Shown in pieces: positions 17,044 to 26,573 of a stretch of DNA of 64,000 bases (its first letter is position 1; every line of letters begins with the position of its first letter). The position numbers and the translations under genes are program-made. The stretch is from Pontibacillus salicampi (GTDB lineage Bacteria; Bacillota; Bacilli; Bacillales; BH030062). The stretch is taken from NCBI RefSeq assembly GCF_042434395.1, contig NZ_JBHLTP010000024.1, positions 84,319 to 148,318 on the forward strand. Direction: 5' to 3'. The notes under the pieces were generated by a model. It had not been told where the DNA came from. It saw only the letters and a program-made list of their open reading frames with translations, and did not search any database.

Positions 17044-18204
17044 ATGTTACAAAAAGAATGTGTTGCAATGCTTTTAGCGGGTGGACAAGGCACAAGGTTG
17101 AAATCTCTGACCAAGAAAATTGCCAAGCCGGCAGTTTATTTTGGCGGGAAGTATCGAATTATTGATTTTCCCTTGAGTAATTGTACAAATTCAGGAATAG
17201 ATACAGTAGGGGTGCTGACCCAATATGAACCGTTAATTTTAAACGATTATATTGGAATAGGGTCACCGTGGGATCTGGATAGAAAATATGGCGGTGTATC
17301 GGTACTTCCCCCATTTATGCAGTCAGATGGAGGGGACTGGTATTCTGGAACGGCGAATGCTATATACCGAAACCTGCAATTTCTTGATCAGTATAACCCA
17401 GAGCATGTACTGGTTTTGTCCGGAGATCACATATACAAAATGGACTATGAGGAAATGCTTGATTACCATAAAGAAGCTAACGCAGACGTAACTATCTCTG
17501 TCATTGAAGTACCGTGGCATGAAGCGAGTCGATTCGGTATTATGAATACAGATGACAGTGGGAAGATTATTGATTTTGAAGAAAAGCCGGCCTATCCTTC
17601 TAGCAATCTTGCATCCATGGGAGTTTACATTTTTAAATGGGACTTACTGAAGCAATATTTACTGGAAGACAACGAAAATTCTCAATCCTCCCATGATTTT
17701 GGGAAAGATATTATCCCGAAATTTTTGAATAATAAGAAAAATCTCATGGCTTATACATTTGCAGGGTACTGGAAGGATGTTGGAACGGTGGATAGTTTAT
17801 GGGAAGCTAACATGGACTTATTGAGTGAATCCCCAGAGTTAAATTTGAATGACTACTCCTGGCAAATTTATTCGAAAAACCCAAATCAGCCAGCTCAATA
17901 TATTTCCCCAAGAGCATCTGTCCGGAATGCGTTGATTAATGAAGGGTGCAGAATATACGGAACCATTGATACTTCCGTCGTCTTTTATGGCGTTACGGTA
18001 GAAGAAGGTTCAATAGTGAAAGATTCTGTCATCATGCCGAATGTGAAAATCGGTAAGAACGTACAAATCTACCGTTCGCTCATAGCAGAAGGCAGTGTAA
18101 TAGAAGATAACGCCGTCATCGGGAATCCTGCTTCAGAAAGTGATATTACCCTTCACGCTGAGGAAGGAAGCTTTATGGCGGAGAGTTATGCTATATCTAA
18201 TTAA
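17044..18204 (+). CDS. glgC: Glucose-1-phosphate adenylyltransferase, catalytic subunit
   Basis: A 386-residue nucleotidyltransferase that makes ADP-glucose from ATP and glucose-1-phosphate. The N-terminal pyrophosphorylase motif LLAGGQGTRLKSLT is complete, followed by KPAVYFGGKYRIIDFPLSN, then GTANAIYRN and LSGDHIYKMDY. The C-terminal third is a left-handed beta-helix (hexapeptide repeats such as VIMPNVKIGKNVQI). In Bacillus it works as a complex with GlgD. Starts with ATG after AAGGAGG. Confidence 0.95.
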   Translation: MLQKECVAMLLAGGQGTRLKSLTKKIAKPAVYFGGKYRIIDFPLSNCTNSGIDTVGVLTQYEPLILNDYIGIGSPWDLDRKYGGVSVLPPFMQSDGGDWYSGTANAIYRNLQFLDQYNPEHVLVLSGDHIYKMDYEEMLDYHKEANADVTISVIEVPWHEASRFGIMNTDDSGKIIDFEEKPAYPSSNLASMGVYIFKWDLLKQYLLEDNENSQSSHDFGKDIIPKFLNNKKNLMAYTFAGYWKDVGTVDSLWEANMDLLSESPELNLNDYSWQIYSKNPNQPAQYISPRASVRNALINEGCRIYGTIDTSVVFYGVTVEEGSIVKDSVIMPNVKIGKNVQIYRSLIAEGSVIEDNAVIGNPASESDITLHAEEGSFMAESYAISN

Positions 18205-18217
18205 CAGGGAGGACACT

Positions 18218-19324
18218 ATGGATCGTATTGCTGGCATTATAAACTTAGATCATGAACAGGATTTATTAGACGAACTAACCTATTTTCGTTGTGGAGCAGC
18301 AGTTCCATTTGCGGGAAGATATCGGATGATAGATTTCGCGATATCCAATATGACTAATTCGAGAATAGAATCCATTGCTGTTTTCGCTCGTCGCAAGTAT
18401 CGCTCCTTGCTCGATCATCTAGAGCAAGGAAAAGCATGGGATCTTGATCGAAAGCGAGGCGGGCTGTTTGTATTACCTCCAGATTGGAATGACCCAACAG
18501 ATATTTCAAGAGGAGACCTACAGCATTTCCACAATAATATGGATTTTATTAATCGCGCCTATGCCGATTATATTTTAGTAAGCGGGTCCCAGCATGTATG
18601 TAACATTAACTTCCAGGAGGTGCTTGAAGAGCATAAAGCCTCTGGAGCAAACGTAACGGTTATTTATAAAAAGGTAAACGAGCTGCTGCCGGAGCATGCT
18701 TTGGCTCAGAAGCTCACTATTGATGAAGACAATCGGGTGTCGGATATACACAATGACCATAAAAGTAAAGACGTCTTTATGGATATGTATATACTGCACA
18801 AACAATATTTACTGGAATTGATTGAAGACGGGATTGCTCATGGCTGCTCTCACCTTTTTGCCGAGGGAATTAAGGCCAAGCTGCCAGACGTGCATATGCA
18901 TGCTTATGAATATAAAGGAGTTCATGCACTTGTGAACTCTGTGGAGAGTTACTTCCGTAATAGCAGAGCATTGTTGGATCCAGAGAAGCATGATGATTTG
19001 TTTAAGGAAGATTTTCCGATTTATACAAAGGTGAAAAACGAAGCTCCGTCGAAGTATTTACAAGATTCCAATGTAAAAAATACGTTAGTTGCTAATGGAT
19101 GTATCATTCAAGGTGATGTAGAGGATAGCATTCTTTTCCGAGGTGTGAAGATAGGGAAAGGGGCCGTTATTAAAAATTCCATTATTATGCAGCGCTGTGA
19201 GATAGCCGATCATGCGGTGCTCGACAACGTCATCATTGATAAGGATTGTCGTATTTCAGAAGGACGTACCTTAATTGGAGCGCCGGAAAAGCCGTTTGTG
19301 CTGGCTAAACGAAAAACAATGTAA
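18218..19324 (+). CDS. glgD: ADP-glucose pyrophosphorylase-like regulatory subunit
   Basis: A 368-residue GlgC paralogue. I chose ATG 18218 because AGGGAGG precedes it; it lies 13 bases after glgC. The nucleotide-binding GGxGTRL motif of GlgC is missing: the N terminus reads MDRIAGIINLDHEQDLLDEL, while RYRMIDFAISN and the hexapeptide C terminus (KNTLVANGCIIQGDVEDS) remain. By family knowledge GlgD is catalytically weak or inactive and stimulates GlgC. A terminator-like hairpin follows it. Confidence 0.93.
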   Translation: MDRIAGIINLDHEQDLLDELTYFRCGAAVPFAGRYRMIDFAISNMTNSRIESIAVFARRKYRSLLDHLEQGKAWDLDRKRGGLFVLPPDWNDPTDISRGDLQHFHNNMDFINRAYADYILVSGSQHVCNINFQEVLEEHKASGANVTVIYKKVNELLPEHALAQKLTIDEDNRVSDIHNDHKSKDVFMDMYILHKQYLLELIEDGIAHGCSHLFAEGIKAKLPDVHMHAYEYKGVHALVNSVESYFRNSRALLDPEKHDDLFKEDFPIYTKVKNEAPSKYLQDSNVKNTLVANGCIIQGDVEDSILFRGVKIGKGAVIKNSIIMQRCEIADHAVLDNVIIDKDCRISEGRTLIGAPEKPFVLAKRKTM

Positions 19325-19334
19325 GACTTGTATA

Positions 19335-19370
19335 AGGGCTGTCAGACCAAGCATATCGGCAGCCCTTTTT
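19335..19370 (+). terminator. Terminator-like hairpin inside the glycogen operon
   Basis: AGGGCTGTC and GGCAGCCCT pair around a loop and run into TTTTTC, between glgD and glgA. It should lower transcription of the distal genes or act as a processing site. Confidence 0.65.
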
Positions 19371-19406
19371 CATTCATATAACATTTCTTTTAAAGGAGTG
19401 GAGAAA

Positions 19407-20852
19407 GTGAAAGTACTAATGATAGGTTCAGAATGTACGCCCTTTATTAAAACTGGTGGTCTAGCAGATGTTCTTGGTTCGCTGCCTGCTGAGCTAAGAG
19501 ATCAAGGGGTAGAGGTACGAGTGGTATTGCCAAAATACGAGAATATGAGTGATGAATGGAAAGACCAATTGACGCTATTACATATACTGAATGTGCAGAT
19601 GGGATGGCGCAATCAGTACGCAGGAATAGAGTATATAGAGCATGATGGGATTACATTTTATTTCGTAGATAACGAGTATTACTTCAAACGCTCTAATCTG
19701 TATGGATTCGGTGATGAAGCAGAGCGCTTTGTCTTTTTTAATCGGGCTGTAATGAATTTGGTGAATGAAATGGAATGGATTCCAAATGTGCTGCACTGTC
19801 ATGATTGGCAGGCTGGTTTGATTCCTGTATTTCTGCATACGCATTATGCAGACAATCCTAAGTTTTCCCATATGAAGACGATATTCACCATTCACAATTT
19901 AAAATACCAAGGAATTTATCCGCAATCCGTATTACATGACTTAATGGACCTCGATGAGGGTATAATGACTGAAGACGGACTGGAGTTCTTCGGCAACATT
20001 AATTTCATGAAGGGTGCTTTGAATTACGCTGATTACATCACGACTGTAAGTGAGACATATGCTAAAGAGATTCAAACACCGTATTATGGAGAGAATTTAG
20101 ATGGGGTTTTGCGTAAAAGAGATCAGGATCTGACTGGAATCGTGAACGGCATTAATGTGAAAGACTATAACCCTTTAAAAGATGCGGCCTTGGCCTATCC
20201 TTACCGCAGCTCGCTTACGAAGAAAGCACAAAATAAAATGTGGCTGCAAGAGAGGCTGGGATTGCCTGTACAGAAGGATGTACCGATGATTGGAATTGTT
20301 TCCCGTTTAGTGGAGCAAAAAGGGTTTGACCTTATTGGTAGAATTCTAGATGATCTATTGTACAACGATGATGTTCAGGTAGTCGTACTCGGTACGGGAG
20401 AATACCATTATGAGCAAATGCTGCTCTGGTCTCAGGATCGAAATCCGACAAAAATGTCTACTAATATTACGTTCTCTGATGATTTATCCAGACAGATTTA
20501 TGCAGCTAGTGACATGTTCCTCATGCCCTCCAGATTTGAGCCATGTGGAATAGGACAACTATTAGCCTTACGCTATTTAGCTGTACCTATCGTAAGGGAA
20601 ACTGGCGGTTTAGTAGATACCGTAAAGCCCTACGATGAAATAACAGAAGAGGGCAATGGGTTTACGTTTGATCATTACAATGCGCATGACATGTTATATA
20701 CCATAAGAAGAGCAATTGATATGTACCATGACACCCCTTCATGGAAGCAGTTAGTGAAGAACATAATCCAGAGTCAATTCTCATGGGAGCATTCCGCTAT
20801 ACAATATAAAGAATTGTATGAAGCAGTTCAACAAGAGACTGTACTGAAGTAG
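19407..20852 (+). CDS. glgA: Glycogen synthase (ADP-glucose type)
   Basis: A 481-residue GT5 glycosyltransferase that extends alpha-1,4-glucan with ADP-glucose. The start is GTG 19407 after AAAGGAGTGGAGAAA; longer in-frame extensions overlap glgD and the hairpin and are unlikely. The N terminus has KTGGLADVLGSLP, where KTGGL binds ADP-glucose; HCHDWQAGLIP, IFTIHNLKYQG and a GT-B C-domain with GIVSRLVEQKGFDL and PSRFEPCGIGQL follow. It sits between glgD and glgP. Confidence 0.95.
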   Translation: MKVLMIGSECTPFIKTGGLADVLGSLPAELRDQGVEVRVVLPKYENMSDEWKDQLTLLHILNVQMGWRNQYAGIEYIEHDGITFYFVDNEYYFKRSNLYGFGDEAERFVFFNRAVMNLVNEMEWIPNVLHCHDWQAGLIPVFLHTHYADNPKFSHMKTIFTIHNLKYQGIYPQSVLHDLMDLDEGIMTEDGLEFFGNINFMKGALNYADYITTVSETYAKEIQTPYYGENLDGVLRKRDQDLTGIVNGINVKDYNPLKDAALAYPYRSSLTKKAQNKMWLQERLGLPVQKDVPMIGIVSRLVEQKGFDLIGRILDDLLYNDDVQVVVLGTGEYHYEQMLLWSQDRNPTKMSTNITFSDDLSRQIYAASDMFLMPSRFEPCGIGQLLALRYLAVPIVRETGGLVDTVKPYDEITEEGNGFTFDHYNAHDMLYTIRRAIDMYHDTPSWKQLVKNIIQSQFSWEHSAIQYKELYEAVQQETVLK

Positions 20853-20877
20853 TGGAGTGTGGATTGGAGGCTATGGA

Positions 20878-23316
20878 ATGTTCAGCGATAAGAAGGAATT
20901 TAAGCAAGCATTTTCTAGGAAACTACGAACTGAACTAGGCAAGGAAGTCCATGTAGCTACGGATTTGGATGCATACCGATCCCTTTCGTCGCTGGTACAA
21001 GACGAAATCTTGGAGTCATGGAAGGAGAACTACGAGCAGAAGCATGCTCAAGCTCCTAAACAAATGTACTATTTTTCAATGGAATTTCTAATGGGACGTC
21101 TACTAGGTAATAACCTATTAAATATGCAGGTGCTAGAGATGGTAGAGGAAGGTCTGAACGAATTAGGCTTCTCGCTATCTAAAATAGAAGATAACGAAAC
21201 AGATGCAGGGTTAGGAAATGGTGGATTAGGCCGACTCGCTGCTTGTTTTCTTGATTCTCTCGCTTCCCTTGGGATGGCTGGACATGGTATGGGGCTTCGG
21301 TATAGGTATGGTATGTTTGACCAGAGGATTGTAAAGGGTCATCAAGTAGAAGTGCCGGATTTATGGCTTAATCATGGCTTCGCATGGGAAGTAAGAAGAC
21401 CGGAAGAAGCGATTGAAGTAACCTTTGGAGGGTATGTGAATTCTAAGAAAGGGAAGGATGGTAATCTTCATTTCTCTCATCAGGGCTATGAAACACTGCG
21501 AGCGGTCCCTTACGACGTACCGGTAGTCGGGTACGAAGGGGAAACCATCAATACACTGAGGCTTTGGTCTGCTGAACCGAGTGAACAGGACATCCTTCAT
21601 CTTGCAGCTAAATACGATGACTATCATAATATGCTCCACCATCAACGAAAACTGGAGTCTATTTCTGATTTCCTTTATCCTGATGACTCCACTGAGGAAG
21701 GAAAGCAGCTACGGTTAAAGCAAGAGTATTTTCTTGTATCCGCAGGAGTTCAGCATGCGGTTAGACAATTTGAGCAACAAGACCTGCCTTATCAAGAGCT
21801 TCCGAAGAAATTTGCCTTCCACATCAACGATACACATCCTGCCCTTGTAATACCAGAATTAATGCGCATTTTATTAGATGAAAAGCAATTAGGCTGGAAG
21901 GAAGCGTGGGATATTACCACTGCTGCAGTCTCTTATACCAACCATACTACTCTTAGTGAAGCACTGGAAACGTGGCCAGTTGATATGGTCCGTAATTTAA
22001 TGCCCCGGATATGTATGATTATTGAAGAAATCAATGAACGCTTTTGTAAATCCTTGTGGAAATCCTATCCTGAGGACTTTGAGCGTATTGCCCATCTAGC
22101 TATTGTAGCGGATGGACAGGTAAAAATGGCCCACTTGTCTGTAGTAGGAAGCCACAGTGTGAATGGAGTTGCTAACCTTCACACAGAAATATTAAAGAAG
22201 CGCGAAATGAAGGTTTTCTATGAAACCTTTCCTGAGAAGTTTAACAATAAGACAAACGGCATTACCCACCGCAGATGGCTAATGCATGCTAATAAGCCAT
22301 TATCCCATATTATATCGGAGGCCATCGGTAGTGGATGGAAGGAGAACCCTGCTGAGCTGAAGCAATTAATGCAGTTCCGGGATGACAGTGTAATGCTTGA
22401 TAGCATTCATCGCGTCAAACAGCAAAACAAGGAACATTTTTCTGATTGGCTATATAAAGACTGCGGTATTCTAGTAGATCCTGAATCACTGTTTGATGTC
22501 CACATTAAGCGCCTGCACGGCTATAAACGGCAATTGTTAAATGCTCTGCATATCTTACATTTATACAATGAAATTAAATCTAATCGGGATTTTGATTTAA
22601 CACCTAGAACGTTTTTCTTTGGAGCAAAGGCAGCACCGGGGTATTATTTTGCAAAGAAGGTAATCAAGCTTATTAATACGATTGCTGATGTAGTGAATCA
22701 TGATCCAGATGTTCAGGATAAGCTGAAGGTCGTTTTCCTCGAGAATTACTCCGTATCCTTGGCGGAGAAGATTATTCCTGCAGCCAATATTAGTGAACAA
22801 ATCTCTACTGCTAGTAAGGAAGCATCCGGTACGGGCAACATGAAGCTCATGATGAATGGTGCTGTCACGGTTGGAACGATGGATGGAGCGAACATCGAGA
22901 TTTATGAGCAGGTAGGCGAAGAGAATATTTATACCTTTGGACTGCGTCCGGAGGAAGTATTGAAAATATATCAGGATGGAGGATACCTATCCAAAGACGT
23001 GTACGAGCAAGAGGAACGTGTACGTAAGGCGGTCGATCAGCTGGTGCATTACAGCCCAATAACGAAAGGTGATAAAGAGTTTAGGGATATTTATGATGCA
23101 CTTCTGCTCCATAATGATGAGTATTTCGTGTTAAAGGATATGCCTGATTACATCCGAGCTCAGCAGAAAATAAGTGAAGATTATCAACAAACAAGACAGT
23201 GGAGTCAGAAGAGTTTAGCCAATATTGCCCAATCAGGCTTGTTTTCTAGTGATCGTACTATTAAGGAATATGCTGATGATATATGGGGACTCGCATCCCT
23301 TAAAACGTTAACCTAA
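20878..23316 (+). CDS. glgP: Glycogen phosphorylase
   Basis: An 812-residue GT35 enzyme that releases glucose-1-phosphate from glycogen. The ATG at 20878 follows GGAGG by seven bases, so I prefer it to a GTG 21 bases upstream. Signatures: EFLMGRLLGNNLLN, LGNGGLGRLAACF, FHINDTHPALVIPEL, HTTLSEALETWP, and the pyridoxal-phosphate site KEASGTGNMKLMMNGAVT near residue 650 whose lysine binds the cofactor. Together with the synthetic genes it makes the operon both build and degrade glycogen. Confidence 0.95.
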   Translation: MFSDKKEFKQAFSRKLRTELGKEVHVATDLDAYRSLSSLVQDEILESWKENYEQKHAQAPKQMYYFSMEFLMGRLLGNNLLNMQVLEMVEEGLNELGFSLSKIEDNETDAGLGNGGLGRLAACFLDSLASLGMAGHGMGLRYRYGMFDQRIVKGHQVEVPDLWLNHGFAWEVRRPEEAIEVTFGGYVNSKKGKDGNLHFSHQGYETLRAVPYDVPVVGYEGETINTLRLWSAEPSEQDILHLAAKYDDYHNMLHHQRKLESISDFLYPDDSTEEGKQLRLKQEYFLVSAGVQHAVRQFEQQDLPYQELPKKFAFHINDTHPALVIPELMRILLDEKQLGWKEAWDITTAAVSYTNHTTLSEALETWPVDMVRNLMPRICMIIEEINERFCKSLWKSYPEDFERIAHLAIVADGQVKMAHLSVVGSHSVNGVANLHTEILKKREMKVFYETFPEKFNNKTNGITHRRWLMHANKPLSHIISEAIGSGWKENPAELKQLMQFRDDSVMLDSIHRVKQQNKEHFSDWLYKDCGILVDPESLFDVHIKRLHGYKRQLLNALHILHLYNEIKSNRDFDLTPRTFFFGAKAAPGYYFAKKVIKLINTIADVVNHDPDVQDKLKVVFLENYSVSLAEKIIPAANISEQISTASKEASGTGNMKLMMNGAVTVGTMDGANIEIYEQVGEENIYTFGLRPEEVLKIYQDGGYLSKDVYEQEERVRKAVDQLVHYSPITKGDKEFRDIYDALLLHNDEYFVLKDMPDYIRAQQKISEDYQQTRQWSQKSLANIAQSGLFSSDRTIKEYADDIWGLASLKTLT

Positions 23317-23332
23317 ATAAAGGAGGGGTCCT

Positions 23333-25252
23333 GTGAAGCAGCAAGACATGTATCATAACAGCTTTGAGAAGAAATACCGTAATCCTTTTGGAGCGGCACC
23401 GAAAGGATCACATGTAGCCCTGCTCCTTGATATTCATCAACGGCATCAAATCCATCAAGTACTCCTGCATTACATTTATGATCGTACCAATGAAGAAGTA
23501 AAGGCAGAGATGACATTTTCTCAAGAAGTCAACCAGTATAACAGTTATGTTGTAGAGCTTGAGATGCCAGAGGAGCCCCAGCTAATTTGGTATTATTTTG
23601 AAATTCAAACAGAGGAAGGCAGTTTGTTTTATGGGCGAATAGGTGTAGAAGAGAGTGGAGAAGGGCGTTTATATGACCATGTCCCACCTTCCTGGCAAAT
23701 TACTGTGTATGATGCAGAATACGACACCCCTTCATGGTGGAAGAATGCGATTATGTATCAAATATTCCCCGATCGCTTTCATGTTGGAGGGACAGTCGAG
23801 CCTAAGCTGGCCCCTCCGACTAGTCTTATGCATTCCCATTGGGAGAACGATCCTATTTATATTCGTAATGAGAGCGGAGATGTAGTCAGGTGGGATTTCT
23901 TTGGCGGCAATCTTCAGGGTATCACGGAGAAATTAGATTATATCCAATCTCTGGGTGTAACGGTCTTGTATGTAAACCCGATCTTTGAAGCGGAGAGTAA
24001 TCATCGGTACGATACAGGTGACTATCATAAAATTGACCGATTGCTCGGTTCAAAAGAGGATTTTGAAAAACTGGTGTCCGAAGCGAAGAAACGCAATATG
24101 GAAGTGATGCTCGACGGTGTATTTAGTCACACTGGTAGTAATAGTATTTATTTTAATAGGAAAGGCCAGTACGATTCCTTAGGTGCTTATCAGTCAAAGC
24201 AGTCACCGTATTATGATTGGTACACTTTTTATGATTTTCCTAATGAATATGAGGCATGGTGGGGGATTGGCACCTTACCAACGCTTAATAAAGAGAATGA
24301 AAGCTATCAACGCTTTTTAGTGCATGATGAAGATAGTGTCATTCAACACTGGCAGCGTAGAGGGATAAATCATTGGCGTTTAGATGTCGCAGATGAACTG
24401 ACAGATGACCTCATAAGGCAAATTTATACGCAATTAAAGCAGCATAATAAAGATAGCGTCCTCCTAGGAGAAGTGTGGGAAGATGCTTCCAATAAAACGG
24501 CCTATGGCATGAGGAGAGATTATTTCCTTGGAGGAGTACTCGATTCAGTGATGAATTATCCTCTAAGACGACTCATGCTCGATTTTGTAAAAGGGGATAT
24601 TGACTCCTTATTTCTGCAGCGTAGAGTTCTTACCCTTGCTGAACACTATCCGAAGCCTTATTTTTATGGATTAATGAACTTGTTATCAAGCCATGACGTA
24701 GCAAGAGCTTGGACCATGGTTCAGTCCTTCCTTCCTCAGGATATAGGAGGACCGAATGTAGATCGCATTATTCGAAAGCAAATTAAAGGGCTGAGTTTAT
24801 GGTTATATACCTTTCCTGGAGTCCCGTCCCTTTACTACGGTGATGAAGCTGGAGTAACGGGGGAGGATGATCCAGATAACCGGAAACCATACCCATGGGG
24901 CAGAGAAGACGAGGACTTGCTCGAGTGGTATAGAAGGATTGGGGAATGGAGAACGGCTCACCCTGTTCTACGCACCGGCTCTCTGATTACCCATGCCCCG
25001 GACAAAGAAGTGTTTGGCTTTGAGCGATTTATCCATAACGGTACAGATGAATTTGGTAATAAGGCAGAAAATGAGCATATGTTATTCCTGTTTAACCGCC
25101 ATTTAAAGGAAGAGCGTGTTGTTGCCCTTCCTATTCGTAAAGGGGAATGGGAGCATATGACGAATGGCGAAATCATTCGAACTAGAAAAGGAAAGCTGAC
25201 ACTCACGCTAGAGCCAGGGGAAAGTATTTTGTTAAAACACAATTCATCTTAA
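23333..25252 (+). CDS. GH13 alpha-glucan hydrolase (neopullulanase/cyclomaltodextrinase type)
   Basis: A 639-residue GH13 enzyme with GTG start (23333) after AAGGAGG. An N-terminal beta domain of about 120 residues (CBM34-like position) precedes the barrel, which begins WWKNAIMYQIFPDRFH. Conserved regions: DGVFSHTG, nucleophile in WRLDVADEL (about residue 350), acid/base in LLGEVWEDA (about 380), and LLSSHDVARA. The set fits neopullulanase, cyclomaltodextrinase or maltogenic amylase; exact specificity is not readable. As sixth gene of the glycogen operon, only 16 bases after glgP, it probably trims phosphorylase-limit dextrins. There is no signal peptide. Confidence 0.85.
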   Translation: MKQQDMYHNSFEKKYRNPFGAAPKGSHVALLLDIHQRHQIHQVLLHYIYDRTNEEVKAEMTFSQEVNQYNSYVVELEMPEEPQLIWYYFEIQTEEGSLFYGRIGVEESGEGRLYDHVPPSWQITVYDAEYDTPSWWKNAIMYQIFPDRFHVGGTVEPKLAPPTSLMHSHWENDPIYIRNESGDVVRWDFFGGNLQGITEKLDYIQSLGVTVLYVNPIFEAESNHRYDTGDYHKIDRLLGSKEDFEKLVSEAKKRNMEVMLDGVFSHTGSNSIYFNRKGQYDSLGAYQSKQSPYYDWYTFYDFPNEYEAWWGIGTLPTLNKENESYQRFLVHDEDSVIQHWQRRGINHWRLDVADELTDDLIRQIYTQLKQHNKDSVLLGEVWEDASNKTAYGMRRDYFLGGVLDSVMNYPLRRLMLDFVKGDIDSLFLQRRVLTLAEHYPKPYFYGLMNLLSSHDVARAWTMVQSFLPQDIGGPNVDRIIRKQIKGLSLWLYTFPGVPSLYYGDEAGVTGEDDPDNRKPYPWGREDEDLLEWYRRIGEWRTAHPVLRTGSLITHAPDKEVFGFERFIHNGTDEFGNKAENEHMLFLFNRHLKEERVVALPIRKGEWEHMTNGEIIRTRKGKLTLTLEPGESILLKHNSS

Positions 25253-25263
25253 TGGCAACACTA

Positions 25264-25295
25264 CCCTCAAGGTGAACTCAAACTTGAGGGTTTTT
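25264..25295 (+). terminator. Terminator of the glycogen operon
   Basis: CCCTCAAG and CTTGAGGG pair around a loop and lead into TTTTT. Confidence 0.88.
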
Positions 25296-25305
25296 CTGCA
25301 TCATT

Positions 25306-25319
25306 AGGAAGCGTTTACA
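25306..25319. promoter_or_regulatory. cre-like site before the capA gene
   Basis: AGGAAGCGTTTACA matches the CcpA operator consensus at 12 of 14 positions. Its TTTACA could double as a -35 element (TACCAT lies 17 bases on). Tentative. Confidence 0.3.
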
Positions 25320-25400
25320 TATAGCCGGGACAATGGTACCATGGAAGGGATAATGCACAATGGATTACATCGTATAATGACTTCTGTAGAGGTGAAGCAT

Positions 25401-26531
25401 ATGAAAGAAAAGCTGTGGCTTGTTATGATCGTTATCGTGTTTGTTTTAGCTGGATGTACGAATACCCCTCAGTCTGACGCCGAGAGTAAGAAAATGACCC
25501 TCCATTCTCCCTCTTCCATGGAAAAATCTCAGATACACTATGCTACAATATCTACTGCAACTTTGTCTGCCATCGGAGATGTACTTATTCATGATACAGT
25601 TTATAATGATGCCAAAACAGACCAGGGCTACAATTTCACCCCTATTTTCCAGGGTGTTAAATCCCATCTGGAACAAGCTGATATTACTGTGGCTAACTCG
25701 GAAAGTATTATCGGTGGAACCGAGATTGGGGTTTCTTCCTATCCGACCTTCAACAGCCCTACAGAGGTAGGCGATGCAATGAAGAAGGTGGGGGTAGATG
25801 TGGTGTCTATGGCAAATAACCATACACTGGACCAAGGCATAATAGGTATTCAAAATGCCATAGAACACTGGGACCGGCTTGGAGTTGCTTATGCAGGAGC
25901 TGCTTTATCAGAGGACGAAGCTAAGAACATCTGCACGGTTACCAAGCATGATATTACCTTCTCTTTTCTCTCGTTTACATACGGAACAAACGGAATTCCA
26001 ACACCAACCGGACAGGACTTTCTAGTTAATCGAATAGACAGAGACAAGATTACCTCAGACATCTCCCGAGCCAAAAAAATATCAGATGTGGTCGTACTCA
26101 GCCTTCATTTTGGAAATGAGTACGAACGAATGCCGAGTGCTGAACAACGCGAATTGGCTCACTTTGCAGCTGAGCAGGGAGCGGATATTATCCTCGGGCA
26201 CCATCCTCATGTACTCCAGCCGCCAGAATGGGTGCAGACAAGTGATAATCGACAAGCATTTGTGGCCTATTCCTTGGGCAATTTTCTTTCTGGTCAAGAA
26301 AACCTCTATCGGCGAATCGGTGGAATTATGAATATTAAGGTGGAAAAACAAACGACAGCCTTGGGGTCATCCATTTCAATAGCCAAGCCTTCCTTCGTTC
26401 CAACCTATGTTACATCTGAACGAGCAGGAAACTACGCTATTAAACCGTTGAAAGAAATCAATGACACCTACTACCAACATATAAAACAGCATATGAGAAC
26501 ATGGATACCAGACTTGAGCTTCGCTTATTAA
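25401..26531 (+). CDS. CapA family lipoprotein (metallophosphatase fold)
   Basis: A 376-residue protein. The ATG at 25401 (after AGAGGTGAAG) gives a proper lipoprotein signal: MKEKLWLVMIVIVFVLAGC with the lipobox cysteine at residue 19. The body is the CapA/PgsA poly-gamma-glutamate domain: SAIGDVLIHDTVY, VANSESIIGG, VSMANNHTLDQG, LHFGNEYERMPS and GHHPHVLQPPE, i.e. the metallophosphatase-like motifs. No capBC partners are nearby, so it is not evidence for a capsule operon. It converges on the TcaA-like gene with a shared terminator. Confidence 0.85.
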   Translation: MKEKLWLVMIVIVFVLAGCTNTPQSDAESKKMTLHSPSSMEKSQIHYATISTATLSAIGDVLIHDTVYNDAKTDQGYNFTPIFQGVKSHLEQADITVANSESIIGGTEIGVSSYPTFNSPTEVGDAMKKVGVDVVSMANNHTLDQGIIGIQNAIEHWDRLGVAYAGAALSEDEAKNICTVTKHDITFSFLSFTYGTNGIPTPTGQDFLVNRIDRDKITSDISRAKKISDVVVLSLHFGNEYERMPSAEQRELAHFAAEQGADIILGHHPHVLQPPEWVQTSDNRQAFVAYSLGNFLSGQENLYRRIGGIMNIKVEKQTTALGSSISIAKPSFVPTYVTSERAGNYAIKPLKEINDTYYQHIKQHMRTWIPDLSFAY

Positions 26532-26541
26532 GGAGATCCAT

Positions 26542-26573
26542 AAAAAAAGAGCGGGGGATTCCCGCTCTTTTAT
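26542..26573. terminator. Bidirectional terminator between convergent genes
   Basis: AAAAAAAGAGCGGG and CCCGCTCTTTTAT form a stem with A and T runs on both sides, serving both genes. Confidence 0.85.

Noticed and set aside
25401..26531. A poly-gamma-glutamate capsule operon
   Set aside because: Only a lone CapA-type lipoprotein is present; capB and capC synthase genes are missing, and the neighbours are unrelated.
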